In this document: one piece after another, positions 49,919-58,886 of the stretch
How positions within the stretch are numbered: position 1 is the first letter of the stretch
Layout: each line of letters opens with the position of its first letter
Source: Chryseobacterium oleae
GTDB taxonomy: Bacteria; Bacteroidota; Bacteroidia; Flavobacteriales; Weeksellaceae
Assembly: GCF_900115055.1 (NCBI RefSeq)
Contig: NZ_FOVD01000001.1
Span: forward strand, 1,488,001 to 1,552,000
Direction: 5' to 3'
DNA: 64,000 nt
Position numbers and translations under genes: made by a program
Notes under the pieces: model-generated
Told to the model about the DNA's origin: nothing
Database searches by the model: none
What the model saw: only the letters and a program-made list of their open reading frames with translations

Positions 49919-50479
49919 TTATTGCTTTGTAAAAACTAAATTTTCTGTTTCTGGAAGGTATATATTATAGTCCCTGTCTGGTGGACAAGTAATATCATTT
50001 GATGTTGTTGTTCCGGGATAATATCCCCAATAAAATTGGGTGTCGTTTATTTTCTTAAATACAATAGTACCAATTCCTACACTACAGTTTCCACCGGAAA
50101 AAAGAAGAGTAACCTTATTTCCGTTTTCATCAGGATAAGCACTTTTTACAGAAAGCTTAGAGTCATTGGTAAAATTTTTATCTAATGTACTTTCCAATAT
50201 CATTCCACTTTTCTTAACCTCATATCTTACAAATAACTGATCTCTATAATAATTTTTATTAAAAAATTCTATTGGTTGCTTTATTTGTTTTACAATCTTA
50301 AGGATTATAGTTTTATCATGAAATGATGCTGTCCATGTTCCTGTATAGAAATTGAGATCATCATTTAAATCTTTAAAATATGAATTTATAGGAATGTTTT
50401 CAGCATAAGTCTTTAAAGGGAAAGTTTGCTCCTGAGCTTTACAGGAAAAAAAGAATAAAATAAATATAACATTTTTCAT
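49919..50479 (-). CDS. DUF6705-like lipoprotein, paralogue 1
   Basis: 186 residues with the lipobox FFFSC after MKNVIFIL. The family features are PINSYFKDLNDDLNFYTGTW, ASFHDKTIILKIVKQIK, YYRDQLFVRYEVKKSG and the C-terminal NCSVGIGTIVFKKINDTQF, then YWGYYPGTTTSNDITCPPD. I recall this as DUF6705 of Chryseobacterium, of unknown function. The last ~60 residues are identical to those of the paralogue at 50586. The transposon has inserted just after its stop codon. Confidence 0.75.
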   Translation of the reverse strand: MKNVIFILFFFSCKAQEQTFPLKTYAENIPINSYFKDLNDDLNFYTGTWTASFHDKTIILKIVKQIKQPIEFFNKNYYRDQLFVRYEVKKSGMILESTLDKNFTNDSKLSVKSAYPDENGNKVTLLFSGGNCSVGIGTIVFKKINDTQFYWGYYPGTTTSNDITCPPDRDYNIYLPETENLVFTKQ

Positions 50480-50585
50480 TTTTCACAAATCTCTTCTCAT
50501 TTATTAAAAAAACTAGGACTCTTTTTGTCTATAGTCCTAAAACTATACAAAAACAACTCCAGATCATTGATCCGAGACTGTAATT

Positions 50586-51155
50586 CTATTGCTTCGTAAA
50601 AACTAAATTTTCTGTTTCTGGAAGGTATATATTATAGTCCCTGTCTGGTGGACAAGTAATATCATTTGATGTTGTTGTTCCGGGATAATACCCCCAATAA
50701 AATTGGGTGTCGTTTATTTTCTTAAATACAATAGTACCAATTCCTACACTACAGTTTCCACCGGTAAAAAGAAAAGTAACCTTATTTCCGTTTTCTTGTG
50801 TATAAGCACTTTCTACAGAAAGTTTAGTATCGGTAGTAAAATTCTTATTTAATGTACTTTCTAATATTACACCACCTTTCTTAACCTCATATCTTACAAA
50901 TAATTGATCTCTATAATAATTTTTTCCAAATCTTTCGATGGGTTCCTTTATTTGTTTTGTTATTTGCAAAATAATTGTTTTATCCTGGAATGTCGCTGCC
51001 CATGTTCCTGTATAAGCATTTAATTCATTGTTTAAATCTTTAAAATATGAATTTTCAGGAGATCCATATGCAGATGTACTTAAAGGAAAAATCTGCTGTT
51101 GGGCTTTACAGGAAAAAATAAATAATAATGTAAGTATAAATATAATATTTTTCAT
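50586..51155 (-). CDS. DUF6705-like lipoprotein, paralogue 2
   Basis: 189 residues with the lipobox LFIFSC. The same blocks as paralogue 1: SPENSYFKDLNNELNAYTGTW, TIILQITKQIKEPIERFGKN, LFVRYEVKKGGVILESTLNK. The C-terminal third is identical. At nucleotide level the 3' ~230 bp differ at only a handful of positions while the 5' halves have diverged, which suggests gene conversion or recent duplication. It starts 11 bp after the frameshifted gene upstream and was probably in one transcript with it. Confidence 0.75.
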   Translation of the reverse strand: MKNIIFILTLLFIFSCKAQQQIFPLSTSAYGSPENSYFKDLNNELNAYTGTWAATFQDKTIILQITKQIKEPIERFGKNYYRDQLFVRYEVKKGGVILESTLNKNFTTDTKLSVESAYTQENGNKVTFLFTGGNCSVGIGTIVFKKINDTQFYWGYYPGTTTSNDITCPPDRDYNIYLPETENLVFTKQ

Positions 51156-51166
51156 AAAATTCTTTT

Positions 51167-52461
51167 TTAATTATGACAAGGTGAAGAGCCTAGGTGCCCC
51201 TGAGAGTTCTGAGCTATTGTTAAAACTTTATTGTCTTCTATTCTTTGTAGTATAAGTTTATCTTTCAATCCCATTCTGTCCAAAGTAGAAAAAAAAATAC
51301 TTTCTAATTTCTGACTTGTGGAAAGATTATTATCATGAACTATTTCTAAATAATCTTTCCATTGCATATTATCAAAGTATTTTAATTGAGCATCAGAATA
51401 ACTTCCTGAAATTGGAAGATCTGCATGACTACCATTGAAATAAATTACATAATGTATGCCATTAGGAGCTACTACTCCCATATAACCATTACCAGTACTT
51501 CCTATACTCTGATACCTTACAATTTCAATCAAGGTAGAAATATCTGTTGCAGAAAAAATATTGACCCCTGTCCCAGTATGGTTATGATATCCACCATTCA
51601 TAGTAGACGGATCTCCAAAACTTACACGGTGAGCACTGTTTTGAGTAGTTTGAGATGGTGCTCCTGTTTTATTTAGCCTCCATCCTTTTTCTCCGCCTTG
51701 ACCACTAGCCATATGTTCTTTTAAATTTGTTACTACATTCTTCACATCATTGTTCTGCAACAGTTCTTTTGTTGTTTCGCAGGGGTCTTTTTGTTCCGGC
51801 GTATAAGGATACCCTCCACCTCCCGTGCCTCCGCCTGTACAGTTTTCTTCTAAACAGTCACCTGGTGTTGTAGGTTCCGTTAAAACAGGTCCGGAAGGCT
51901 TACACCTGGTTTCATTGAATGTATCAACCTGTAATACCTGTCCTGTGGTTTCACTAGTCCATGTCCAGGTAACCTGTACAGTGTAACAATTCGATTTGGA
52001 AAAAGCTTCATTTTCGTTTCCACTGATAATTTTTCCTTTAAGTTGGTTTCGCTCTTTAAAAACTAATAAATTAAAAAAATCATTAGAGTTTTTTTCATTT
52101 TTTATTTTAAAAAATACTCTATCTCCTATGCGTTCAGCGGTAAGGATATAATTTATTTTCCCATTTCTTGAAATAGGAACTTCCAGAAAGCTTTCATCAA
52201 ATGTACCCATTGTCAGAGCAAAGTCCCATAAAACATTTCCATATTTACCGGAAAAATAATTTTTGTCAGCATATTGATCGAAAATTTCCTTTACATTTCC
52301 AATATACTTTTCATCTTCTTTCCAGAGGCTTTTGTTGGTATAATCGTTAGAGGAGGGATTAGAAGCATCCGAATCAGAAGATATTTCATCATGGATGCAG
52401 GAATGTAGAAAATGCTGACCAGCATCAAAAGCAGCATTTGAATAATTATTTTTTTTTTCAT
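51167..52461 (-). pseudogene. Frameshifted lipoprotein gene with a JAMM-like C-terminal domain
   Basis: The frame 52210-51167 encodes 347 residues but lacks a proper start. Its frame continues upstream without stop as DEISSDSDASNPSSNDYTNK and SLWKEDEKYIGNVKEIFDQY. In the adjacent frame an ATG at 52461 begins MKKKIIIQMLLLMLVSIF, a signal peptide. Joining the two by one base change near 52390 gives a normal lipoprotein start (SCIHDE). So there is a single frameshift within the signal region, whether real, a sequencing error, or at the A10 run (52449-52458). The C-terminal domain has GGYHNHTGTGVNIFSATD, an HxH...SxxD pattern like JAMM metallopeptidases with one extra residue. The middle is a Gly/Pro linker (TGGGTGGGGYPY). 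Confidence 0.6.
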
Positions 52462-52613
52462 AAATGTTTTGTTTTTAGGCTTTAAATATATATAAATTTT
52501 CAAATAATCGTGAGAAAAAATACTTTAGGCTATTCAACTATTATTATAATCTCAACCAATAATTAGTGATTTTAAATTATTTGTATATTCAGGCAAATAA
52601 AAAAATTAGAAAT

Positions 52614-52760
52614 ATGAGAATCAAAATTTTCAGTTCAATGTCGGCGAATAAGACAGAAAAAGAAGTTAACGACTTTTTAGCGACTACCACTTATGAAATT
52701 ATTGACATTAAATGGGCGTGTGATGGTACTTACGCGGTAATGGTCATTTTCAAAATGTAA
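52614..52760 (+). CDS. Small Cse60-like protein
   Basis: 48 residues from ATG 52614: MRIKIFSSMSANKTEKEVND, FLATTTYEIIDIKWACDGTY, AVMVIFKM. The pattern of a short strand, a helix with EVNDFL, then IIDIKW and a final strand resembles the small Cse60/sporulation-type proteins of phages and bacteria. Weak recognition. Confidence 0.5.
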   Translation: MRIKIFSSMSANKTEKEVNDFLATTTYEIIDIKWACDGTYAVMVIFKM

Positions 52761-52821
52761 TCAACAAAAATATTTAATCTATACAGTTTAAAATCGGAGG
52801 ATCTGATAAAATTCAGAACAC

Positions 52822-52849
52822 AAAAAAAGCCTCCCGGGGCACGAGAGGC
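52822..52849 (-). terminator. Terminator reading leftward
   Basis: GCCTC-c-CG and CG-a-GAGGC form a GC-rich hairpin; on the reverse strand it is followed by seven T. It implies a leftward transcript from the region 52883-53060. Confidence 0.75.
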
Positions 52850-52882
52850 AAAATTTTTAAATTTTGTAAGAAAGATATACTA

Positions 52883-52990
52883 TTAGTGATGTGTTGTTTT
52901 TAGTTCAAGGTTTGTGCCGTTCAACATCTTAAATCCAAAAATCGTGACTTTTGTGGTATCTTTTCTTTTTTGCTCTATGAATCTCACCAT
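52883..52990 (-). CDS. Possible 35-residue protein
   Basis: ATG 52990 opens MVRFIEQKRKDTTKVTIFGF, KMLNGTNLELKTTHH, stop 52883. The frame is open upstream for about 28 more codons without an ATG, so this may be the remains of a longer gene. Support is the protein-like composition and the strong terminator just downstream. Confidence 0.4.
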   Translation of the reverse strand: MVRFIEQKRKDTTKVTIFGFKMLNGTNLELKTTHH

Positions 52991-53130
52991 TACTTCAACA
53001 TTGATAATCTGTAGACATTCATAAAAACAATTAAATGATCTTTCATTTAGACTGAAATTTATCTTACAAAATGCTTAATTAACATAATAAAATTCTCTAA
53101 AAAATTAATTCCCCATTAATGGAATAGTAT

Positions 53131-53138
53131 TATATTTG
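53131..53138 (+). promoter_or_regulatory. TATATTTG -7 box for peptide gene 9
   Basis: Perfect TAnnTTTG, 26 bp before the ATG. No clear -33 box. Confidence 0.5.
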
Positions 53139-53164
53139 AAATCTAACGAATTAAATACTCAACT

Positions 53165-53338
53165 ATGAAAAATTTCAAAAAGCTAACTAGAGAAGATTTA
53201 AAAAATGTAGCAGGTGGAGGAGCAGTTCCATATTGCAGAGTTGGATACATTTATATGTGCCAGGCAGTGGGTGCATGCATTCCTGAACAAGATATGTGGG
53301 ATTGTGTATGTGGTTGCGTTCCAAAAGTTAAGCCTTAA
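53165..53338 (+). CDS. Bacteriocin-like precursor peptide 9 (six-Cys core)
   Basis: 57 residues, below usual cut-offs. Leader MKNFKKLTREDLKNVAGGG, then VPYCRVGYIYMCQAVGACIP and DCVCGCVPKVKP. Same core pattern as peptide 8: C-R/K-x-GY-x-Y-x-C, a single C, then C-x-C-x-C, with PE-x-D between. Its own promoter and terminator indicate a monocistronic unit on the opposite strand from the array. Confidence 0.8.
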   Translation: MKNFKKLTREDLKNVAGGGAVPYCRVGYIYMCQAVGACIPEQDMWDCVCGCVPKVKP

Positions 53339-53346
53339 TAATTTAG

Positions 53347-53372
53347 ACCCTTCTTTTTTAAGAGGGGTTTTT
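53347..53372 (+). terminator. Terminator after peptide gene 9
   Basis: ACCCTTCT and AGAGGGGT pair (one G-T), followed by TTTTT. Confidence 0.65.
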
Positions 53373-53431
53373 CAATGGCGCGCTTTTCTAGTTTAGTATT
53401 TTGCTTTTACTTTTAAATACATTCCATAAAA

Positions 53432-53454
53432 AAATCCCGCCTGAAGCGGGATTT
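53432..53454 (-). terminator. Terminator after the secreted paralogue pair
   Basis: AAATCCCGC and GCGGGATTT pair perfectly around CTGAA. The T run follows on the reverse strand. Confidence 0.8.
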
Positions 53455-53486
53455 ACTGTTATCATTCAAAAAGTTATTTTTTACTT

Positions 53487-54215
53487 TTATAGCCGGAAAA
53501 CTGTAAAAGTATATGTTCTGGCTATGTTTCCGTTATTGGTAATGGTATACGTATTCGCAGCCGTTTTAACCAGGGTATAATCAAATTGGGTACCTCCTCC
53601 ACCGTCAGCACAACCGGTTACATTCGCAAATTGAAGTCCCCAGGTTGCTGATGTTCCGGCTCCGCCCGCAGAGCTTGATACAGTTCCTACTTTGTCCCTT
53701 GCAACAGCACTTAAATATCCTAGTGCTATATCAGAGTACATATAAGTGGAAATCATTGTTCTTCCACAAGCATTTCCAGATCTCACGATCAGCATTCCTG
53801 CCGGAATATTGACTGCAGCAGGTATTGTAACGGTGCCACTTGCTCCCGGCAATATGCTCGTGCTGTTTATAGAATAACTGTATTTTGCTGTGGTTACATC
53901 TCCGGTAGCTCCTCCCCTTATCAGGAGGTCATGATCTGCAGGAACCTGACGAAGCAGATTCTGAATACGCAGACTCTGATTACTGGCATCAACATCTAAT
54001 TTTCTTTGCGGAGATACGTTTCCAATTCCTGTATTTCCGGATGATGTAATGATAAAATCATTGGCCTCCTGACCTGCTGTAGGAACTCCCGAAACAGCAT
54101 TATCCTTCGCAGCGTCTATATGGAATAATCCCTGAGTATTGCTTGTATTAATCCCAAATTGCGCATAACTCAGAAAAGACGTGAGTATATAAAGTATGAT
54201 ATATAATTTCTTCAT
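53487..54215 (-). CDS. Secreted beta-rich protein, paralogue of the next gene
   Basis: 242 residues. Signal MKKLYIILYILTSFLSYAQ, then FGINTSNTQGLFHIDAAKD, GNTGIGNVSPQRKLDVDA, VNIPAGMLIVRSGNACGR, and the end YTITNNGNIARTYTFTVFRL. GIGxxxPQxKLDID elements are typical of Bacteroidota surface and tail-like proteins. No type IX C-terminal sorting domain is evident. Function unknown. It lies 31 bp after the paralogue and shares its transcript. Confidence 0.7.
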   Translation of the reverse strand: MKKLYIILYILTSFLSYAQFGINTSNTQGLFHIDAAKDNAVSGVPTAGQEANDFIITSSGNTGIGNVSPQRKLDVDASNQSLRIQNLLRQVPADHDLLIRGGATGDVTTAKYSYSINSTSILPGASGTVTIPAAVNIPAGMLIVRSGNACGRTMISTYMYSDIALGYLSAVARDKVGTVSSSAGGAGTSATWGLQFANVTGCADGGGGTQFDYTLVKTAANTYTITNNGNIARTYTFTVFRL

Positions 54216-54246
54216 AATTTTATTTTTTTGTAAAAATCAGAAAAGA

Positions 54247-54975
54247 TTACAAACGGAAAATAGTCACCACATAGGTTCGTGCTACATTCCCGTTGTTTAC
54301 AATCAAATAGCTGCTGGCTGTAGGTTTTGAAACCGTAAAATCAAACTGAGTAGTATTTCCTGTAGTACAAGTTACAGTTCCGGGAAACTTAACGGACCAT
54401 ACGCCGGAACCTCCACCTCCACCTGGTATCGGAGCAATGGTTGAGGTGCCCACTTTATCACCTGCAATAGATGTTGCATATCCAAGAGAAATATCCGAAT
54501 AAATAAAATTCGTAATCATGTTTGCACCGCATGTGTTACTTGTTTTAACCACCAGCATTCCGTTTGGAATACTTATACTGGCCGGAATAGTAACGGTGCC
54601 GTTTGCTGCCGCTGCTACAGTAATGCTTGTTGTATAAACATACCGTGTGGCTACTACGTCTCCGTTGGCTGTATTGATCGTAAGAAAATCATGATCATCA
54701 GGAATTTGCTGGGGTAGATTTCTAATCCTGAGACTTGCGCTGCCGGCATCGATATCCAGCTTTTTCTGCGGAGCTATCAAACCTATTCCAACATTCCCGG
54801 CAGCAGTAACGACAACATCATTAACCTGTTGTGCTGCTGTGGGCGCTCCTGTTGTAGGATTGTCCTTTCCTCCGTCCACATGAAATACAGTTTGTGGATT
54901 AGAAGTGTTAATACCAACCTGCGCAAAACTTAGCACAGCGGTACAGATGTAAAAAATCGAAAAAATTTTCTTCAT
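54247..54975 (-). CDS. Secreted beta-rich protein, paralogue of the previous gene
   Basis: 242 residues, the same length as its neighbour: signal MKKIFSIFYICTAVLSFAQ, VGINTSNPQTVFHVDGGKD, GNVGIGLIAPQKKLDIDA, ISIPNGMLVVKTSNTCGAN, and end YLIVNNGNVARTYVVTIFRL. Two cysteines in equal positions suggest a disulfide. First gene of the two-gene unit. Tandem duplication with moderate divergence. Confidence 0.7.
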   Translation of the reverse strand: MKKIFSIFYICTAVLSFAQVGINTSNPQTVFHVDGGKDNPTTGAPTAAQQVNDVVVTAAGNVGIGLIAPQKKLDIDAGSASLRIRNLPQQIPDDHDFLTINTANGDVVATRYVYTTSITVAAAANGTVTIPASISIPNGMLVVKTSNTCGANMITNFIYSDISLGYATSIAGDKVGTSTIAPIPGGGGGSGVWSVKFPGTVTCTTGNTTQFDFTVSKPTASSYLIVNNGNVARTYVVTIFRL

Positions 54976-55498
54976 AGATTGATTTTTTTAGTGAAGGTTT
55001 TTTATTGCTTTTAATTTGTGTCTTTATACGATAAACATTGACTTCAGACCTTTAAAGGTATTCTGATTCACTTGTCATCAAGCAGTTCATTGTGTGTTTT
55101 TATTATCATGAATAAAAATAGATTATTTTAAAGAAATAATCTCCAATATTTGAATTATTTTTTAACAAAATTAATCATATAATAATTAATCAATTCTTGA
55201 GTTATGAAGAATAAATAATCCTTTGAGCCCTCAAATTTACTATTTAAAAAAGCAGACCTCATTAATTATCAGTCAACGACGTATTTCTTCAACAAACAAT
55301 TATCACGTTGATAAAACCTTTATGCATCTTCTGATGGTATTAATCGGGAATTGCAAACAAAAAAAAACTTCCCATTATGGGAAGAATTGTAAGTACTAAA
55401 TGATTGGGAATGAATGATAATAAACAATGCTAAATTAATCCATCGCAAACCTCCATCCTATGACCCAGATCATAAAGAATCTTTTTGTATTATAGTTT
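54976..55498. other. 520-bp A/T-rich intergenic region with a leftward terminator
   Basis: Contains CTTCCCAT/ATGGGAAG (55368-55384), with T run on the reverse strand, ending the hydrolase transcript. Otherwise no gene or repeat was seen. Confidence 0.6.
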
Positions 55499-56947
55499 TC
55501 AATTTTGGGTTTGAATTTCTTTTAAAACTTTCTTCCCGTTTTCGTTATCAGGATTTAAGTCGAGAGACTTTTTATACATTTCAATACCTTTAGTTTTATC
55601 TCCTGTTTTTAATAGTACTTCGCCGTAACTGTCATAAGCATTCCAGCTATCAGGATACAAATACACGTTAAGCTTAAAAATACCCAGTGCTTCGTTCTTT
55701 TGATTGGTGGTCAGCAACCGGTACCCCCAATTGTTCAGTTCAGATTCCTGTGGCTTAAAATCCGGATTTTGTTTTTTCTCATTCTTCACGAAATCTATTG
55801 CATTTTCATATCCGACCTTTTGTAGATTTTTCCTGAGATAAGTCAGCGGATCCGCTTTAATAATATCCGGAATATAGCATCCTGCAATTTCTTCAATAAA
55901 ATCTTCCGGAGCACTTCCTCCTAAATTGGTCAGTACAATCACCGCCAAATGATCATCAGGATAAATGAGCAGAGCAGATCTGTTTCCGCCCGACATTCCA
56001 ATCGCTTTATGATTTTTTCTGAGCTTCGCAATTCCCCAACCGCGTCCCCAATCCGTAGGTGTTCCATTATTAAATTTAGCAGGAGACCACATGGTATCAA
56101 TTGTTGATTGTTTTTGCAGTAATTTTCTGTTTTGCAGGGCAATAACCCAATTGGCAAGATCTTCGGAAGTACTGTTAAGACCGGCGCCTGTTCTGGTAAA
56201 ATCAGGAAATTCATAATAATTATTGACCAATTTATCCCCACTCATCCTTTTTCCATCGAAAAAACTTCTGTAGCTGTAGCTCGGTGCATAATGCGGAATA
56301 ATATCTCTTGAATCTCCGAAAACCGTATTTTTCAAATGGACAATCTTAAATTGTTTTTCTTCGAAGAATTCAGCAAATGGTTTATGGGTAAGCTTCTCTA
56401 TAATTTTCCCCAGCAAATAATAATTGGTTTGATTATAACTGAACTGCTCTCCTGTTTTAAATTGCATAGGAGTGGTTTTAAGTTTTTCGAAAATCGGTTC
56501 TTCACTTCCTAGTACCCCAACATTTCCGGTTACAGGATCTAAAAGTCTCAGCATATCAGGCAGTCCTGAAATATGTGTTAACAGTTGATCTATTGTTATT
56601 TTTTGCCATTCCAAAGGCAAGCCATCCAGATAAGTACTGACAGGTGCCTCCAGTTTTATTTTCCCCTGTTCAACCAATTGCATAACGGCTACCCCAGTGA
56701 AAATTTTAGTATTTGAATTAATGGGGAAAATCGTATTAGTCTTCACCTCAATCCGATCTTGTACATTGGCGAGCCCGTATGATTTGTTTAAAACAATTTT
56801 CCCATTCCGAACAACAGCAACCTGCACTCCCGGGATTCGTCTTATTTTCATTTCCCTTTGAATGACTTCATCTACATTGGAACTTATGTTTTGAGCAAAA
56901 GAGGATAAGGAGATGAGTAATGATACAATAAACAGATAAATTTTCAT
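55499..56947 (-). CDS. Beta-lactamase-fold serine hydrolase with C-terminal TPR
   Basis: 482 residues, signal peptide MKIYLFIVSLLISLSSFAQ. The class C-like core (~25-360) has FPINSNTKIFTGVAVMQL, with S-x-x-K, and FSYNQTNYYLLGKIIE, where the usual Y-x-N is Y-N-Q. An IGMSGGNRSALLIYPDD strand takes the place of the KTG box. The last ~120 residues (NNWGYRLLTTNQKNEALGIF, SWNAYDSYGEVLLKTGDKTK) form TPR repeats. Such proteins are periplasmic D-amino-acid peptidases or esterases. Beta-lactamase activity is not implied. Confidence 0.87.
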   Translation of the reverse strand: MKIYLFIVSLLISLSSFAQNISSNVDEVIQREMKIRRIPGVQVAVVRNGKIVLNKSYGLANVQDRIEVKTNTIFPINSNTKIFTGVAVMQLVEQGKIKLEAPVSTYLDGLPLEWQKITIDQLLTHISGLPDMLRLLDPVTGNVGVLGSEEPIFEKLKTTPMQFKTGEQFSYNQTNYYLLGKIIEKLTHKPFAEFFEEKQFKIVHLKNTVFGDSRDIIPHYAPSYSYRSFFDGKRMSGDKLVNNYYEFPDFTRTGAGLNSTSEDLANWVIALQNRKLLQKQSTIDTMWSPAKFNNGTPTDWGRGWGIAKLRKNHKAIGMSGGNRSALLIYPDDHLAVIVLTNLGGSAPEDFIEEIAGCYIPDIIKADPLTYLRKNLQKVGYENAIDFVKNEKKQNPDFKPQESELNNWGYRLLTTNQKNEALGIFKLNVYLYPDSWNAYDSYGEVLLKTGDKTKGIEMYKKSLDLNPDNENGKKVLKEIQTQN

Positions 56948-57076
56948 GGTTTATTTTTACATATAAAACAACTGAAAACCAAATCTATTACAGCCTTTTA
57001 ATAATTTAACATGAATGTTTTTTTTGAAGGCGACTGTATGCTCCAATTGTGTCTTCAATACAACAAAATAGTAAGG

Positions 57077-57174
57077 CAAAAAAAATCCCCAGATTGCTCT
57101 GGGGATAAAAACTAATAACCATGAAAACTCAAATTAAACATGAGTTGCTTCATATATTGAAAAATCGTGCCAAA
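57077..57174 (-). ncRNA. Candidate small RNA with sigma-54-like promoter
   Basis: On the reverse strand TTTGGCAC (57174-57167) resembles the -24 half of a sigma-54 promoter; the -12 half (TTCAA) is a poor match. About 70 bp downstream ATCCCCAG and CTGGGGAT form a perfect 8-bp hairpin (57085-57106), followed by eight T, a good terminator. A transcript of about 70-75 nt would result. No ORF. Confidence 0.35.
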
Positions 57175-57556
57175 GTAGCTTTTACTAAAAACACTTTTCT
57201 ATATTTTTTCAAACTTATTATTTCTGAAAATGTTCAGGTTTACATTTTTCATCAAGAATAAAAATGAGTAAACCGCCTAAATAATCACGCTTTCAAGCGA
57301 CTACAATAATCTATAAAAAAATATAACTCACAGATTCATATTGAAAAATAAATAACGCAAACATTAAGTTCATGATCAAAATCATAAATCAGCCATATTT
57401 TTCTTTTATATTAACGTGAAACCAATTCAGTTATTATCAATATTTTTTTTATCCTAAAAAAACAGGAAAGCATTTATTGCATATTTTTATTTCGATCTCG
57501 TACGTCCGTCCTTACAATGGGAAGTTTTAAGGGTAAAATTTGTGGCAAAATAAAAA

Positions 57557-57600
57557 GCCCCCATAATGGAGGCCTCAAAAAACACAAATGATGAAAAAAT
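57557..57600. repeat. Hairpin unit GCCCCC-N5-GGAGGC plus conserved tail
   Basis: GCCCCCATAATGGAGGC is followed by CTCAAAAAACACAAATGATG and AAAAAA. The unit recurs at 58887-58930 with the same tail ACACAAATGATGAAAAAA. It would terminate leftward transcription. Confidence 0.55.
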
Positions 57601-57973
57601 TTTTATAATCTTTAAATAATTATCTATCGTTTAATCTTACAGCCAAAATTAATTCATTTTAGTCTTTCCACTTTATGACTGAACTCATAAAGTTGTTTTT
57701 TTAGTTCATCCTTTTCTAAAATTATGCTTTAAAACTTAAATGCAATAAATGAAAAGCCCACATAAGACTCTATATCCAACAATATCAAATAGTTCACATT
57801 TAAAACATAAAATGTTTTTTTATAATATCAACACAAATAAATGATTATTAACAAATATTATAAACCATAATCTTAGAAAATACGAAAAATAAATTAAATA
57901 TAACATGATCGAGGTTATGTTTTTCCACTATTTTATTTCCTAGTTTTACATATCTATTTTAATTCAATATAAC

Positions 57974-58801
57974 GTGATAAAATTCTCTATACTTATTGCC
58001 AATTACAACAATGGTAAGTATTTTAGAGACTGTTATAACTCGTTGATCAGCCAGACATACGGAAGCTGGGAAGTTATAATTGTCGATGATGCATCTACTG
58101 ATGATTCTGTAGAACAAATCAAGGGCATTATACAAAATGACTCCCGTTTCAGGATCTACAAAAATGCCACTAATCAGGGCTGCGGCTATACCAAGAGAGA
58201 ATGCATGAAATATGCGCAAGGAGAAATATGTGCGTATCTGGATCCGGATGACGCCCTTTATTCCGATGCTTTAGAAAAAACAGCTGAAGAGTTTGCTAAA
58301 AATGATATTACAGCTGCATATTCGCAAATGATGCTTTGTGATGAAAATTTAAATCAGAATAAAGTATACGCCAGCACCAAACAGATCTACAACAGCAGAT
58401 ATTTTTTCAACTGCCCTACTCAATTTGCACACTTCTTTACTTTTAAAAAAGAAACTTACCTGAAGACTTCCGGCATCAATCCCCATTTAAAAAGTGCCGT
58501 AGACCAGGACCTCTACCTAAAGATCCTGGAACATGGTAACGTAAAATACATCAAAGAACCCCTCTATCTGTACAGATTACACTCTAATGGTATTTCCCAG
58601 CATAATTTTAAACAAGGAGCTAAGGAGTCTTTTGCCAAAGTAATCCACGATGCCATGAAAAGACGGGGCATCAGCAGGATCAACAACAAGATAGTTCCGG
58701 ATGTATATACCGATGCACAGGAAATCTACGAGCTCCTGAACTATCAGACCCAGAAACTACACCGGTTGATTAATAAAGTAAAAGTAACTTTCAACATATA
58801 A
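57974..58801 (+). CDS. Family 2 glycosyltransferase
   Basis: 275 residues starting at GTG 57974. GT-A fold: FSILIANYNNGKYFRDCYNS, EVIIVDDASTDDSVEQI, the metal-binding CAYLDPDDALYSDAL (D-x-D) at residue ~85, HLKSAVDQDLYLKILEHG with the catalytic-base aspartate, and YLYRLHSNGISQHNF near the end. It lacks a membrane segment. Typical of surface polysaccharide or lipid-linked sugar addition, but it is isolated here from any such cluster. Confidence 0.88.
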   Translation: MIKFSILIANYNNGKYFRDCYNSLISQTYGSWEVIIVDDASTDDSVEQIKGIIQNDSRFRIYKNATNQGCGYTKRECMKYAQGEICAYLDPDDALYSDALEKTAEEFAKNDITAAYSQMMLCDENLNQNKVYASTKQIYNSRYFFNCPTQFAHFFTFKKETYLKTSGINPHLKSAVDQDLYLKILEHGNVKYIKEPLYLYRLHSNGISQHNFKQGAKESFAKVIHDAMKRRGISRINNKIVPDVYTDAQEIYELLNYQTQKLHRLINKVKVTFNI

Positions 58802-58811
58802 TTTGATTATG

Positions 58812-58838
58812 GCTTCTCAGAAATGGGAAGCTTTTTTT
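58812..58838 (+). terminator. Terminator after the glycosyltransferase
   Basis: GCTTCTC pairs with GGGAAGC (one G-T), followed by seven T. Confidence 0.7.
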
Positions 58839-58886
58839 ATTTTCAATCAACGGCTTTTCTCTTTCAGATTGGTTGGAAATCAAAAC

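Larger units (their letters stand above)
56948..57973. other. 1-kb gene-poor region
   Basis: Very A/T-rich between hydrolase and glycosyltransferase. The only structures seen are the candidate small RNA at 57077-57174 and the hairpin unit at 57557-57600. A 46-codon frame at 57121-57261 (+) exists but overlaps the candidate RNA and is not protein-like. Confidence 0.6.

Noticed and set aside
52449..52458. Phase variation by the A10 run in the JAMM-like gene
   Set aside because: Adding or removing one A does not join a hydrophobic signal to the mature frame; with eleven A the leader is polar. The break must lie further downstream.
55499..56947. Antibiotic-resistance beta-lactamase
   Set aside because: The KTG box is absent, Y-x-N is altered and a TPR domain is attached, which fits a penicillin-binding-like hydrolase of the serine hydrolase superfamily rather than a resistance enzyme.
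57121..57261. A 46-codon forward frame after the hairpin at 57085-57106
   Set aside because: Composition is not protein-like and it is antisense to the candidate small RNA; no homologous pattern in the other hairpin units.
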